DNA of 64,000 nucleotides from Bacteroidota bacterium (lineage in GTDB: Bacteria; Bacteroidota; Bacteroidia; B-17B0; Aurantibacillaceae), in assembly GCA_021156365.1 (NCBI GenBank), contig JAJNDK010000003.1:469129-533128 (forward strand), read 5' to 3'. Position numbers and translations under genes: made by a program. Shown one piece after another: positions 19,394-28,148 of this stretch. Each line of letters begins with the position of its first letter. The first letter of the stretch is position 1. Under the pieces are notes generated by a model. That model was not told the origin of the DNA. It saw nothing but the letters and a program-made list of their open reading frames with translations, and did no database searches.

Positions 19394-19708
19394 ATGAAAC
19401 TGAAGTTAAAAAAAGACGATTTAGTAATGGTTATTTCCGGAAACGCGAAAGGCCAGGAGGGCAAAATCGTATCTATCGACCTTAAAAAATTAAGAGCGGT
19501 AGTAGAAGGTGTGAACATGATCTCCAAACACACCAAACCAAATGCAAAATCTCCAAACGGAGGTATTGTGAAACAAGAAGGATCTATCCATATCTCTAAC
19601 CTGATGTTAGTAGTTGGAGGAAAACCTACCCGTGTTGGCCGTCAGGTAAACGACAAAACCGGCAAAATCGAACGAATTGCAAAAAAAACCAAAGAGGTAA
19701 TTAAATAA
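19394..19708 (+). CDS. rplX: 50S ribosomal protein L24
   Basis: Assembly initiator with a KOW motif ([17 protein letters not shown]). 104 residues. A GAGGAA tract about 8 bases before the ATG is one of few Shine-Dalgarno-like sequences in the block. Its TAA shares one base with the rplE ATG (TAATG), so translation is probably coupled. Confidence 0.97.
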   Translation: MKLKLKKDDLVMVISGNAKGQEGKIVSIDLKKLRAVVEGVNMISKHTKPNAKSPNGGIVKQEGSIHISNLMLVVGGKPTRVGRQVNDKTGKIERIAKKTKEVIK

Positions 19709-20283
19709 TGGCAACGACTTACCAACCACGTCTGAAAACAAGATTCAGCGAAGAAATAAAAAAATCTCTTAAAGAGAAATTCCAGTACAGCTCTATCATG
19801 CAAGTACCGGAACTGCAAAAGATCTGCCTTAACCAGGGTTTGGGTGATGCTGTTGCTGATAAAAAGATCATTGAGAACGCAATTAAAGAAATGACGACCA
19901 TTTCCGGTCAGAAAGCAGTTGCTACGTACTCAACAAAAGATATCTCTAACTTCAAACTTCGTAAAGGGGTTGCGATCGGTGTGCGTGTTACACTGCGCGG
20001 AAACCACATGTACGAGTTCCTGGACAGATTGATATCTTCCGCACTGCCACGTATCCGTGATTTCAAAGGGATCAACGATAAAGGTTTTGACGGACACGGA
20101 AATTACACCTTAGGTGTTACCGAGCAGATCATCTTCCCTGAGATCGATATCGATAAAATCAGCAAGATCAATGGTATGGACATTACATTTGTAACGACAG
20201 CCAAAACAGATAAAGAAGCGTATTCCCTGTTGAGCGAATTCGGCTTACCATTCAAGAACGCAAATAAAACAGAAGCTAAATAA
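19708..20283 (+). CDS. rplE: 50S ribosomal protein L5
   Basis: Binds 5S rRNA in the central protuberance and contacts P-site tRNA. 191 residues. [34 protein letters not shown] and the tail [20 protein letters not shown] are conserved. Overlaps rplX by one base and is 1 bp from rpsN. Confidence 0.98.
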   Translation: MATTYQPRLKTRFSEEIKKSLKEKFQYSSIMQVPELQKICLNQGLGDAVADKKIIENAIKEMTTISGQKAVATYSTKDISNFKLRKGVAIGVRVTLRGNHMYEFLDRLISSALPRIRDFKGINDKGFDGHGNYTLGVTEQIIFPEIDIDKISKINGMDITFVTTAKTDKEAYSLLSEFGLPFKNANKTEAK

Positions 20284-20284
20284 A

Positions 20285-20554
20285 ATGGCAAAAGAATCAA
20301 TGAAAGCCCGCGAGGTAAAAAGGGCAAGATTAGTAGCAAAATACGCTGACAAACGTGCGGCTTTAAAAGCAGCAGGCGATTACAACGCGTTACAAAAATT
20401 ACCAAAGAATTCTTGTAAAGTTCGTATGCGCAACCGTTGCAAGCTTACAGGTCGTCCACGTGGATATATGCGCACCTTCGGGTTAAGCCGTGTTACTTTC
20501 CGTGAAATGGCTAACTTTGGAAAAATACCAGGTATAACAAAATCCAGCTGGTAA
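20285..20554 (+). CDS. rpsN: 30S ribosomal protein S14, long zinc-free type
   Basis: 30S head assembly protein. 89 residues, the long form without paired CxxC zinc ligands: the equivalent region reads [41 protein letters not shown] closes the protein as in other S14. One base after rplE; followed by an unusually wide 119-bp gap before rpsH. Confidence 0.97.
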   Translation: MAKESMKAREVKRARLVAKYADKRAALKAAGDYNALQKLPKNSCKVRMRNRCKLTGRPRGYMRTFGLSRVTFREMANFGKIPGITKSSW

Positions 20555-20673
20555 CTATCCGTCGGAGCTTCAGTGAAAGAGGGTAGTACCTCCGGAACAA
20601 AAGCCGGCAAATTGAAAGAGTAAAATAATGTATAATTATCCTGCCTGCGGGATAACATATAAAACAAATAAAA
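20555..20673. other. Long intergenic gap inside the spc cluster, with hairpin
   Basis: 119 bp between rpsN and rpsH where neighbouring gaps are 1-40 bp. It holds TTATCC (20637-20642) and GGATAA (20650-20655), which can pair around the loop TGCCTGC(G), plus the short palindrome GGTAGTACC. No ORF or -7 box is evident. It might be a repeat remnant or an S8-binding regulatory leader; neither can be shown. Confidence 0.35.
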
Positions 20674-21072
20674 ATGACAGACACAATTGCAGACTACTTA
20701 ACAAGAGTCAGAAACGCTATCAGAGCGAACCACAGAATCGTAGAGATCCCTTCTTCAAACCTGAAAAAGGAGATCACCAAGATCCTTTTCGAAAAAGGAT
20801 ACATCCTGAACTACAAGTTCGATGTGAACGAAAAAAATCAGGCGACTATCAAGATCGCTTTGAAATACCATCCCGTAACAAAACAACCTGCTATTCGCTC
20901 GTTAGATCGCGTGTCTTCACCTGGTCTTCGTAAATATTCGGGAGCCACTTCATTACCACGTGTAATCAATGGTTTAGGTATCGCCATCATTTCTACTTCC
21001 AAAGGTGTTATGACCGACAAAGAAGCAAGAACACAAAATGTGGGTGGTGAAGTAGTTTGTTATGTATCTTAA
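20674..21072 (+). CDS. rpsH: 30S ribosomal protein S8
   Basis: Central-domain 16S binder; in E. coli also the spc-operon repressor. 132 residues. TDTIADYLTRVRNAIRANH at the start and SRPGLR-like SSPGLRKYSG, then GLGIAIISTSKGVMTDKEAR at the end are diagnostic. Preceded by the 119-bp gap. Confidence 0.98.
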   Translation: MTDTIADYLTRVRNAIRANHRIVEIPSSNLKKEITKILFEKGYILNYKFDVNEKNQATIKIALKYHPVTKQPAIRSLDRVSSPGLRKYSGATSLPRVINGLGIAIISTSKGVMTDKEARTQNVGGEVVCYVS

Positions 21073-21077
21073 AAATT

Positions 21078-21084
21078 AGGAGGA
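21078..21084 (+). promoter_or_regulatory. Canonical Shine-Dalgarno sequence before rplF
   Basis: AGGAGGA, 8 bases before the rplF ATG, fully complementary to a standard anti-SD. Most genes in this block have A-rich leaders with no SD, as is usual in Bacteroidota. It decides the rplF start in favour of the ATG over the longer in-frame TTG. Confidence 0.7.
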
Positions 21085-21092
21085 AATTAATC

Positions 21093-21644
21093 ATGTCACG
21101 TATAGGAAAATTACCGATAACAATACCTTCAGGAGTTGAAGTCTCCATTGCAGGAACAACTGTTACCGTAAAAGGAAAAAAAGGTACACTGACTCAGGCA
21201 GTGGATGCTGATATAAAAGTTACAATAGAGGACGGGATCATCAATGTTGCTCGTCCTACTGATCAAAAACGTCACCGCTCACTGCACGGTTTGTACCGCG
21301 CATTGATCGCCAACATGGTGGAAGGCGTTTCTGAAGGATTCAAAACCGAACAGGAATTGGTGGGTGTGGGTTACCGTGCTTCCAACAAAGGCCAGTCACT
21401 GGAGCTTTCCCTGGGTTACTCTCACAACGTTCAGTTTGAGCTTCCGGTTGAGATCAAGGTTACAACCACTTCGGAAAAAGGTCAGAACCCTAAAGTTATT
21501 CTGGAATCCTGCGACAAGCAATTGATCGGTCAGGTGGCTGCAAAGATCCGCTCACTGCGTAAACCTGAGCCTTACAAAGGAAAAGGTATTAAATTCACCG
21601 GTGAGATACTTCGCAGAAAAGCAGGTAAAGCAGCAGGTAAATAA
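21093..21644 (+). CDS. rplF: 50S ribosomal protein L6
   Basis: Binds near the sarcin-ricin loop and the stalk base. I start at the ATG encoding MSRIGKLPITIPSGV, which matches other L6 exactly; an in-frame extension to 21057 would run back into rpsH. 183 residues. The C-terminal RNA-binding stretch KPEPYKGKGIKF is present. Preceded by the clearest SD of the cluster. Confidence 0.97.
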   Translation: MSRIGKLPITIPSGVEVSIAGTTVTVKGKKGTLTQAVDADIKVTIEDGIINVARPTDQKRHRSLHGLYRALIANMVEGVSEGFKTEQELVGVGYRASNKGQSLELSLGYSHNVQFELPVEIKVTTTSEKGQNPKVILESCDKQLIGQVAAKIRSLRKPEPYKGKGIKFTGEILRRKAGKAAGK

Positions 21645-21686
21645 TAGGTTAATTAAGATTAGTATAAAAATTCAAGATATAATAAA

Positions 21687-22043
21687 ATGGCTCTCACAAA
21701 ATCTGAAAGAAGAACCCGAATCAAAAAACGTATCCGGAAGGTGATCAACGGAACTACGTCCACACCACGCCTGAGCGTTTTCAGGAGCAACTCAGAGATC
21801 TATGCTCAGATCATCGACGACCTGAATGGAACTACCCTGGCAATGGCTTCTTCGAAAGACAAAGACCTTGCTTCGGCAAAAGGAACCAAATCAGAGGTTT
21901 CCAAAATAGTAGGTAAAGCTATTGCTGATAAAGCAAAAGCAAAAGGGATCGAAGTTGTCGTTTTCGACAGAGGAGGATACCTGTACCACGGTCGTGTTAA
22001 ATCCCTTGCAGAAGGTGCAAGAGAAGGTGGTTTGAAATTCTAA
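21687..22043 (+). CDS. rplR: 50S ribosomal protein L18
   Basis: 5S rRNA-binding protein of the central protuberance. 118 residues. Basic N-terminus, [20 protein letters not shown], and the C-terminal [24 protein letters not shown] are characteristic. Follows rplF by 42 bp in the standard spc order. Confidence 0.97.
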   Translation: MALTKSERRTRIKKRIRKVINGTTSTPRLSVFRSNSEIYAQIIDDLNGTTLAMASSKDKDLASAKGTKSEVSKIVGKAIADKAKAKGIEVVVFDRGGYLYHGRVKSLAEGAREGGLKF

Positions 22044-22062
22044 AAAATTAAAAAAAGAAAAA

Positions 22063-22581
22063 ATGTCTAAAGAAGTTGTAAAACGAGTAAAATCAGCCGA
22101 AATAGAACTAAAAGATAAATTAGTTGGTATCCAGCGTGTGACGAAAGTTACAAAAGGTGGACGTCACTTCAGTTTCTCTGCCATTGTTGTAGTTGGTAAC
22201 GAAAAAGGAGTAGTAGGTTATGGTTTGGGTAAAGCGAACGAGGTTACCGATGCGATCACCAAAGGGATTGATGATGCAAAGAAAAACCTGGTGAAGGTTT
22301 CTATCCTGAAAGGAACTGTTCCTCACGCACAGGAAGGTAAATACGGCGGATCCCGCGTATTCCTTAAGCCTGCTGCTCACGGTACCGGTGTTATCGCTGG
22401 TGGTGCGATGCGTGCAGTGTTGGAGAGTGTTGGTGTAACGGATGTATTGGCAAAATCAAAAGGATCTTCGAACCCGCACAACGTGGTGAAAGCAACTTTC
22501 GATGCACTGTCAAAACTGCGCGATGCATACACGATCTCTCAACAAAGAGGTATCTCAATTGATAAAGTGTTTAACGGTTAA
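22063..22581 (+). CDS. rpsE: 30S ribosomal protein S5
   Basis: Helps form the mRNA entry site and influences decoding fidelity. 172 residues. [22 protein letters not shown] contains the N-terminal dsRBD core, and [20 protein letters not shown] the C-terminal fold. The spectinomycin-sensitive loop (VTKGGRHF) looks intact. 12 bp before the short rpmD. Confidence 0.98.
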   Translation: MSKEVVKRVKSAEIELKDKLVGIQRVTKVTKGGRHFSFSAIVVVGNEKGVVGYGLGKANEVTDAITKGIDDAKKNLVKVSILKGTVPHAQEGKYGGSRVFLKPAAHGTGVIAGGAMRAVLESVGVTDVLAKSKGSSNPHNVVKATFDALSKLRDAYTISQQRGISIDKVFNG

Positions 22582-22593
22582 TATTCAGGAAAC

Positions 22594-22773
22594 ATGAGCA
22601 AAGTAAAAGTAACATTGGTGAAAAGCACCATCAAAAAAACACAAAGGATCAAACGCACCGTTGAAGCTTTAGGATTACGTAAAGTTAACAGCACTGTTGA
22701 GCATACCGTTACTCCACAGATCCAGGGAATGATCAGAGCGGTGAACCATATAGTAAAAGTTGAAAATATTTAA
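22594..22773 (+). CDS. rpmD: 50S ribosomal protein L30
   Basis: 59-residue protein read directly from the sequence: MSKVKVTLVKSTIKKTQRIK, followed by an L30 core (RTVEALGLRKVNSTVEHTVTP) and an end in VKVENI. The length and the position between rpsE and rplO match the family. It stabilises 50S domain II; it is dispensable in some lineages but retained here. Confidence 0.95.
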   Translation: MSKVKVTLVKSTIKKTQRIKRTVEALGLRKVNSTVEHTVTPQIQGMIRAVNHIVKVENI

Positions 22774-22791
22774 TAGATAAGATTAAACGAT

Positions 22792-23238
22792 ATGCAATTA
22801 AGTAATTTAAAACCTGCAAAAGGCTCGGTAAAAACAAACTACCGTAGAGGAAGAGGTCAGGGCTCCGGCGGTGGCGGAACAGCTACACGCGGACACAAAG
22901 GTGCTAAATCCCGTTCAGGATATTCTTCCAAACGTGGTTTCGAAGGTGGGCAGATGCCGCTTCAACGCCGTGTTCCTAAGTTCGGGTTCAAAAATATCAA
23001 CCGCGTGGAGTATGTATCCGTTAACCTGGATGCACTACAAAAATTGGCTGATAACAAAGGAATTAAAGAAATCACACCTGAGGTGTTTATCCAAAACGGA
23101 TTAGCTTCTAAGACTTCTTTGATCAAAGTTTTAGGACGTGGAGAGTTAAAAGCTGCAGTTACAGTGAAAGCACACGCTTTCTCAGCTACAGCAAAATCAG
23201 CAATCGAAGCTAAAGGTGGTTCAGCGACCACACTATAA
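22792..23238 (+). CDS. rplO: 50S ribosomal protein L15
   Basis: Late-assembly 23S protein. 148 residues. The Gly/Arg-rich N-terminal arm (GRGQGSGGGGTATRGHKGAKSR) and the core GFEGGQMPLQRRVPKFGF are unmistakable. Only 3 bp separate it from secY, the classical coupling of L15 and translocon expression. Confidence 0.98.
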   Translation: MQLSNLKPAKGSVKTNYRRGRGQGSGGGGTATRGHKGAKSRSGYSSKRGFEGGQMPLQRRVPKFGFKNINRVEYVSVNLDALQKLADNKGIKEITPEVFIQNGLASKTSLIKVLGRGELKAAVTVKAHAFSATAKSAIEAKGGSATTL

Positions 23239-23241
23239 TTT

Positions 23242-24582
23242 ATGAAGAGATTTATAAATACATTAAAAAATATCTGGAGGATAGAAGAGTTAAGACAACG
23301 TATTATCTTAACCCTTCTTCTTATCCTGGTATACCGTTTCGGTACCTTTGTAGTACTGCCCGGCGTTGACGCTGCGGTACTGGCAAAAGCCAAAGACGCA
23401 CAGAGCCAGGATGGTATCCTCGGTCTGATCAACATTTTCGCAGGTGGAGCTTTCCAAAGAGCTTCTATTTTCGGATTGGGTATCATGCCGTATATCACAT
23501 CTTCCATCATTATCCAGTTATTGGGTATGGCTGTCCCTTATTTCCAGAAAATGCAGAAAGAAGGCGAAAGCGGAAGAAAGAAGATAAACCAGTACACCCG
23601 TTTCTTAACAGTAGCTGTTACAGCAGTTCAGGCTCCGGGTTATATCGCTACTCAAATTACCAATATCCAGGGTGCGGTTCCAAATGCAGGTCCATACTGG
23701 TATATTCAGTCTATTATCATTTTGGTAACTGGAACCATGTTCGTGATGTGGTTGGGTGAGAAGATCACCGACAAGGGTATCGGAAACGGTATCTCTATGA
23801 TCATCATGATCGGTATCATCGCACGTTTGCCGATCGCCTTCGGATTTGAGGTTAGTTCCCGTCTGGATGCACAGGGTGGTGGATTGATCATGTTCCTGTT
23901 AGAATTGGTATTCCTCCTGTTTGTGATCATCGGATCTATCCTGCTCGTTCAGGGTACGAGAAGGGTTCCTGTACAGTTTGCGAAGAAAATCGTTGGAAAC
24001 AAACAATATGGTGGGGTTCGCCAGTACATTCCTCTCAAAGTGAATGCTGCAGGTGTAATGCCAATCATCTTCGCCCAGGCAATTATGTTCATCCCGGCTG
24101 CAGTAGCAACCATGGGTGACCAGACAAAAGGCGGTTTCCTGATGGCATTTACAGATCATTTCGGTCTTTGGTACAATGTTACCTTTGCGATCCTGATCAT
24201 CCTGTTTACGTACTTCTACACGGCTATAATGGTGAATCCTAATCAGTTGGCTGATGATATGAAACGTAACGGAGGTTTTGTTCCGGGTGTGAAACCAGGC
24301 AAGAAAACAGCGGAATTCCTTGATTCAGTAATGTCGAAGATCACTTTACCAGGCTCTATATTCCTGGCTGGTGTGGCAGTAATGCCGGCAGTAGCCAAAG
24401 TGTTGGGTGTAACCAGCGAATTTGCGAACTTTTATGGTGGAACATCCCTGCTGATCCTGGTAGGTGTGGTATTGGATACGTTGCAACAGATTGAAAGCTA
24501 CTTGCTTAACAGGCAGTATGAAGGTCTGATGAAGAGCGGAAGGATCAAAGGAAGAGCTTCATCTATGCAATTACAAAGCTAA
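23242..24582 (+). CDS. secY: Preprotein translocase channel SecY
   Basis: Inner-membrane pore through which signal-peptide-bearing proteins, including the T9SS cargo and lipoproteins in this window, are exported. 446 residues with ten hydrophobic segments. The plug/TM2 region ([18 protein letters not shown]), the loop [21 protein letters not shown], and the C-terminal cytosolic loop [17 protein letters not shown] are conserved. Infers standard SecYEG function. Followed directly by infA with 1 bp between, where map is often found in other genomes. Confidence 0.98.
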   Translation: MKRFINTLKNIWRIEELRQRIILTLLLILVYRFGTFVVLPGVDAAVLAKAKDAQSQDGILGLINIFAGGAFQRASIFGLGIMPYITSSIIIQLLGMAVPYFQKMQKEGESGRKKINQYTRFLTVAVTAVQAPGYIATQITNIQGAVPNAGPYWYIQSIIILVTGTMFVMWLGEKITDKGIGNGISMIIMIGIIARLPIAFGFEVSSRLDAQGGGLIMFLLELVFLLFVIIGSILLVQGTRRVPVQFAKKIVGNKQYGGVRQYIPLKVNAAGVMPIIFAQAIMFIPAAVATMGDQTKGGFLMAFTDHFGLWYNVTFAILIILFTYFYTAIMVNPNQLADDMKRNGGFVPGVKPGKKTAEFLDSVMSKITLPGSIFLAGVAVMPAVAKVLGVTSEFANFYGGTSLLILVGVVLDTLQQIESYLLNRQYEGLMKSGRIKGRASSMQLQS

Positions 24583-24583
24583 T

Positions 24584-24802
24584 ATGGCAAAACAGAATTC
24601 GATAGAGCAGGATGGGACGATACTCGAAGCATTAAGTAATGCAATGTTCAGGGTACAATTGGAGAACGGACACGAGGTAATCGCGCACATCTCCGGTAAA
24701 ATGAGGATGAATTATATAAAAATACTCGTGGGAGACAAGGTTAGACTGGAAATGTCACCCTACGATTTAACAAAAGGAAGAATTTCGTATAGGTATAAAT
24801 AA
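24584..24802 (+). CDS. infA: Translation initiation factor IF-1
   Basis: OB-fold protein that occupies the 30S A site during initiation. 72 residues, exact family length: [40 protein letters not shown] and [15 protein letters not shown]. One base after secY and 9 bp before rpmJ. Confidence 0.97.
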   Translation: MAKQNSIEQDGTILEALSNAMFRVQLENGHEVIAHISGKMRMNYIKILVGDKVRLEMSPYDLTKGRISYRYK

Positions 24803-24811
24803 TTAGAAACC

Positions 24812-24928
24812 ATGAAGGTAAGAGCATCACTTAAAAAAAGAAGCGTGGATTGTGTAATCGTACGCCGTAAGGGTAAACTTTACATTATTAACAAAAAGAA
24901 CCCAAAATTTAAACAAAGACAAAGATAA
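24812..24928 (+). CDS. rpmJ: 50S ribosomal protein L36, zinc-free (C-minus) form
   Basis: 38-residue protein read from the DNA; begins [14 protein letters not shown] and ends NPKFKQRQR. The zinc ligands of ordinary L36 (Cys11, Cys14, Cys27, His33 in E. coli) are here Ser11, Cys14, Asn27 and Phe33, so it cannot bind zinc in the usual way. This is the form common in Bacteroidota. Its position between infA and rpsM is canonical. Confidence 0.95.
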   Translation: MKVRASLKKRSVDCVIVRRKGKLYIINKKNPKFKQRQR

Positions 24929-24934
24929 TTTTTG

Positions 24935-24942
24935 TACTTTCG
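24935..24942 (+). promoter_or_regulatory. Possible internal -7 element before rpsM
   Basis: TACTTTCG followed by C fits the TAnnTTCGC variant seen before several genes here. It falls in the 43-bp gap between rpmJ and rpsM and could give the alpha cluster its own promoter. No TTTG -33 box is apparent. Confidence 0.4.
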
Positions 24943-24971
24943 CAAACCTTTTTAAAAATTAATTAACAAAA

Positions 24972-25349
24972 ATGGCAAGGATCGCAGGTATTGATTTACC
25001 AAAAAATAAAAGAGGAGAGATCGGTTTAACGTATGTCTTCGGAATCGGGCGTAGCAGAGCTCAGGCAATTTTAACAAAAGCTGGCATCAGCTGGGATAAA
25101 AAAGTGAACGAGTGGAACGATGAAGAGTCGAACGCTATCCGTAAGATCATCAACGATGAGATCAAGGTAGAAGGTGCTTTGCGTTCCGAAGTGCAATTAA
25201 ATATCAAACGTCTTGTGGATATTGGCTCTTACAGAGGGATGCGTCACAGGAATGGTTTGCCTACAAGAGGTCAGCGTAGCAAAACAAATGCACGTACACG
25301 TAAAGGAAAACGTAAGACTATTGCAGGTAAAAAGAAAGTTACTAAATAA
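24972..25349 (+). CDS. rpsM: 30S ribosomal protein S13
   Basis: 30S head protein forming inter-subunit bridges and contacting P-site tRNA. 125 residues. [21 protein letters not shown] is the family start, and [20 protein letters not shown] the basic C-terminal region. First gene of the alpha cluster, possibly with its own promoter. Confidence 0.98.
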   Translation: MARIAGIDLPKNKRGEIGLTYVFGIGRSRAQAILTKAGISWDKKVNEWNDEESNAIRKIINDEIKVEGALRSEVQLNIKRLVDIGSYRGMRHRNGLPTRGQRSKTNARTRKGKRKTIAGKKKVTK

Positions 25350-25370
25350 TAAGTAAGAGGATACAATAAA

Positions 25371-25781
25371 ATGGCAAAGCAACAAACAGCAGCTGCAGCA
25401 GCAAAAGCATCAGCTAAAAAAAGAGTTGTTAAAGTAGAGGCACTTGGAGAAGCGCACATCAATGCTACTTTCAACAATATCATCATTTCTTTAACCAACC
25501 TTCAGGGGCAGGTTATTTCCTGGTCAAGTGCAGGTAAAATGGGTTTCCGTGGTTCTAAAAAGAACACTCCGTATGCAGCTCAGTTAGCAGCAACAGACAG
25601 CGGAAAAGTAGCATATGATGCAGGTCTGCGTAAAGTAAAAGTATATGTAAAAGGACCTGGAGCAGGCCGCGAATCAGCGATCAGAACGATCGGTACAGTA
25701 GGTATCGAAGTTACCGAGATCGTGGATATCACTCCGATCCCGCACAACGGATGTCGTCCTCCAAAACGTCGTCGCGTTTAA
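25371..25781 (+). CDS. rpsK: 30S ribosomal protein S11
   Basis: Platform protein near the mRNA exit and E site. 136 residues, with an Ala/Lys-rich N-terminal extension before the core [29 protein letters not shown] and the end [16 protein letters not shown], containing the Asn-Gly isomerisation site known in E. coli S11, are present. Confidence 0.98.
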   Translation: MAKQQTAAAAAKASAKKRVVKVEALGEAHINATFNNIIISLTNLQGQVISWSSAGKMGFRGSKKNTPYAAQLAATDSGKVAYDAGLRKVKVYVKGPGAGRESAIRTIGTVGIEVTEIVDITPIPHNGCRPPKRRRV

Positions 25782-25819
25782 TAATTAGTAATAAATTCAT
25801 CATTCAAAGTTCATAAGAA

Positions 25820-26425
25820 ATGGCAAGGTATACAGGTCCAAAGTCGAAAATCGCACGTAAGTTCAAAGAGCCAATTTTTGGCCCGGACAAGGCTTTAGAA
25901 AAGAAAAATTATCCTCCGGGACAACATGGTTTGGCTAAAAAAAGAGCTAAACAATCGGAGTATGCAGTTCAGCTGCAGGAAAAACAAAAAGCAAAATACA
26001 CGTACGGTGTATTGGAGAAACAATTTGCAGGTACTTTCGATAAAGCTGCCCGTGCAAAAGGTATTACCGGTGAAGTATTGCTTCAGTTAATGGAATCCCG
26101 TTTGGATAACGTAGTATACCGTATGGGTATCGCTCCTTCACGTAGCGCTGCTCGTCAGTTGGTAGGTCACAAGCATATCACTGTGAACGGAGAGCTGGTA
26201 AACATCTCTTCTTACAGCCTGAAACCAGGTGATGTGATCGGTATCCGTGAGAAATCACGTTCTATGGAAACGATCGTTAATTCACTTGCAGGAGCTTCCA
26301 ATAAATACTCCTGGTTGGATTTCGATGCAAAAAGCTTCAGCGGAACATTCATTCAGCGTCCGGAAAGACAGCAGATCCCTGAGAACATCAAGGAACAGCT
26401 GATCGTCGAGCTTTACTCTAAATAA
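25820..26425 (+). CDS. rpsD: 30S ribosomal protein S4
   Basis: 16S 5'-domain assembly initiator. 201 residues. [15 protein letters not shown] and [20 protein letters not shown] at the start lack the cysteines of zinc-binding S4; the S4 RNA-binding domain is [19 protein letters not shown]...HKHITVNG. In E. coli S4 represses the alpha operon by binding its mRNA; no such structure is recognised here. Confidence 0.98.
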   Translation: MARYTGPKSKIARKFKEPIFGPDKALEKKNYPPGQHGLAKKRAKQSEYAVQLQEKQKAKYTYGVLEKQFAGTFDKAARAKGITGEVLLQLMESRLDNVVYRMGIAPSRSAARQLVGHKHITVNGELVNISSYSLKPGDVIGIREKSRSMETIVNSLAGASNKYSWLDFDAKSFSGTFIQRPERQQIPENIKEQLIVELYSK

Positions 26426-26481
26426 TGAGTTTGCACCGGAGAAATTTTTAAATTTAGTAACTAATATAATTCAATAAAAAT

Positions 26482-27474
26482 ATGGCTATTCTTGCTTTCC
26501 AACGTCCTGATAAAGTTATATTACTTCAATCTACTGATACTGTAGGTCAATTCGAGTTCCGTCCATTGGAGCAGGGTTACGGTATCACTGTTGGTAACGC
26601 GTTGCGCCGTATCCTTTTATCTTCTTTAGAAGGGTATGCTATCACTACTATCCGTCTTGAAGGTGTGGACCATGAGTTCTCTACTATCAAAGGCGTTGTA
26701 GAAGATGTAACGGAGATCATTCTGAACATGAAACAGATCCGTTTCAAAAAACAGATCGATAATCACGATTTCGAAAAAGCGGTTTGTACGCTTACAGGAA
26801 AAGATACTATTACTGCAGGAGACATCGGAAAGTTCTTAAACGGCTTCCAGGTGTTGAATCCTGAACTGGTGATCGCACATTGCGAGCCATCCGTAAAACT
26901 GAAACTGGAGATCACGATCGAAAAAGGCCGTGGATATGTTCCTGCAGACGAAAACAAGCCTGCAAACGCTCCTCACGGAGTTATCCCGATCGATGCGATC
27001 TACACTCCGATCCGTAACGTAAAATACTCAGTAGAGAACTACCGTGTTGAACAAAAAACGGATTACGAAAAACTGATCATCGACATCGTTACCGATGGTT
27101 CTATCCATCCGAAAGATGCTTTGAAAGAAGCTGCGAAGATCCTTATTCATCACTTCATGTTGTTCTCCGATGAGCGTATCACTTTGGATACAGAAGAGAA
27201 GAGCACAGAGAACGAATTTGACGAAGCATCTCTGCACATGCGTCAGCTGTTGAAAACCAAACTGGTTGATATGGATCTGTCTGTTCGTGCACTGAACTGC
27301 CTGAAAGCTGCTGATGTGGAAACATTAGGAGAACTGGTAGCCTTCAACAAAAACGACCTGTTGAAATTCCGTAACTTCGGTAAGAAATCCCTTACAGAGT
27401 TAGAAGACCTGGTACAAACAAAAGGCCTTCAGTTCGGAATGAACGTTGCAAAATACAAACTGGATAAAGAGTAG
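26482..27474 (+). CDS. rpoA: RNA polymerase alpha subunit
   Basis: Dimerises to nucleate RNA polymerase and binds activators and UP elements through its C-terminal domain. 330 residues. The N-terminal domain has [20 protein letters not shown]. The C-terminal domain has [17 protein letters not shown] [20 protein letters not shown] and [16 protein letters not shown], joined by an acidic linker ([12 protein letters not shown]). Followed by a hairpin-bearing 74-bp gap. Confidence 0.98.
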   Translation: MAILAFQRPDKVILLQSTDTVGQFEFRPLEQGYGITVGNALRRILLSSLEGYAITTIRLEGVDHEFSTIKGVVEDVTEIILNMKQIRFKKQIDNHDFEKAVCTLTGKDTITAGDIGKFLNGFQVLNPELVIAHCEPSVKLKLEITIEKGRGYVPADENKPANAPHGVIPIDAIYTPIRNVKYSVENYRVEQKTDYEKLIIDIVTDGSIHPKDALKEAAKILIHHFMLFSDERITLDTEEKSTENEFDEASLHMRQLLKTKLVDMDLSVRALNCLKAADVETLGELVAFNKNDLLKFRNFGKKSLTELEDLVQTKGLQFGMNVAKYKLDKE

Positions 27475-27493
27475 TAATAATTTAAGAGCGATA

Positions 27494-27539
27494 GATTTTT
27501 TGAATCTGAAATTCAAAAAATCAAGAATTCAAAAAATCA
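27494..27539. repeat. Hairpin and repeat between rpoA and rplQ
   Basis: GATTTTTTGAAT (27494-27505) pairs perfectly with ATTCAAAAAATC (27511-27522) over a 5-base loop. The same right arm recurs at 27528-27539, so the left arm can form two alternative stems. It ends 9 bp before the rplQ ATG and could modulate rplQ expression or mRNA ends. Confidence 0.55.
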
Positions 27540-27548
27540 AAAAACAAA

Positions 27549-28040
27549 ATGAGACACGGAGATAAAATAAATAATTTAGGAAGAAAATCGGCTCACCGTA
27601 CTGCGATGTTAGCTAACATGGCTTGTTCCCTGATCGAGAACAAACGTATCTTCACTACTGTTGCAAAAGCAAAAGCACTACGTACGTATGTTGAACCTTT
27701 GCTTACAAAAGGCAAAGATGATACAACACACAGCCGTCGTGTGGTATTCGCTTACCTGAAAAACAAAGAAGCGGTTTCTGAACTGTTCAAAGAAGTGGCA
27801 TTGAAAATTGCTGACAGAAAAGGTGGTTACACCCGTATCATCAAAACCGGTAACCGTATCGGTGATGCTGCTGAAATGGCACTGATCGAGTTAGTTGATT
27901 TCAACGAGATCTACTCGAACAACAAAAATGCAGCAGGTACTGAGAAAAAAGCGAAATCCACTACACGTCGTAGCCGTAGCGCAGGTACTAAAAAAGCAGC
28001 CGCAAAAACAACTGAAACAAAAGAAGAAGGAGCGGAATAA
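27549..28040 (+). CDS. rplQ: 50S ribosomal protein L17 with C-terminal extension
   Basis: Exit-tunnel-side 50S protein. The core ([24 protein letters not shown], then [23 protein letters not shown]) spans about 120 residues. A further 40 residues of Lys/Ala/Thr/Arg, ending TETKEEGAE, make it 163 residues versus 127 in E. coli; this type of tail is common in the phylum. Last gene of the 32-gene block and followed by a strong terminator. Confidence 0.98.
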   Translation: MRHGDKINNLGRKSAHRTAMLANMACSLIENKRIFTTVAKAKALRTYVEPLLTKGKDDTTHSRRVVFAYLKNKEAVSELFKEVALKIADRKGGYTRIIKTGNRIGDAAEMALIELVDFNEIYSNNKNAAGTEKKAKSTTRRSRSAGTKKAAAKTTETKEEGAE

Positions 28041-28063
28041 GTTTATCTCTTCAACTATATTGA

Positions 28064-28101
28064 AACGCCTTCCTGACAGCATCGTCAGGAAGGCGTTTTT
28101 G
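28064..28101 (+). terminator. Intrinsic terminator of the ribosomal protein block
   Basis: 14-bp perfect stem, AACGCCTTCCTGAC and GTCAGGAAGGCGTT, around a 6-base loop AGCATC, followed by TTTG. It lies 23 bp after the rplQ stop. Confidence 0.9.
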
Positions 28102-28116
28102 TTTGACTTATTTCTC

Positions 28117-28124
28117 TATTTTTG
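28117..28124 (+). promoter_or_regulatory. -7 element before the 1066-residue T9SS protein
   Basis: TATTTTTG, a full match to TAnnTTTG, 24 bp before the ATG and just after the terminator. A TTTG at 28102-28105 is too near (11 bp) to be a standard -33 box. Confidence 0.45.
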
Positions 28125-28148
28125 TATCGCTAACTTAAGAAACCAATC

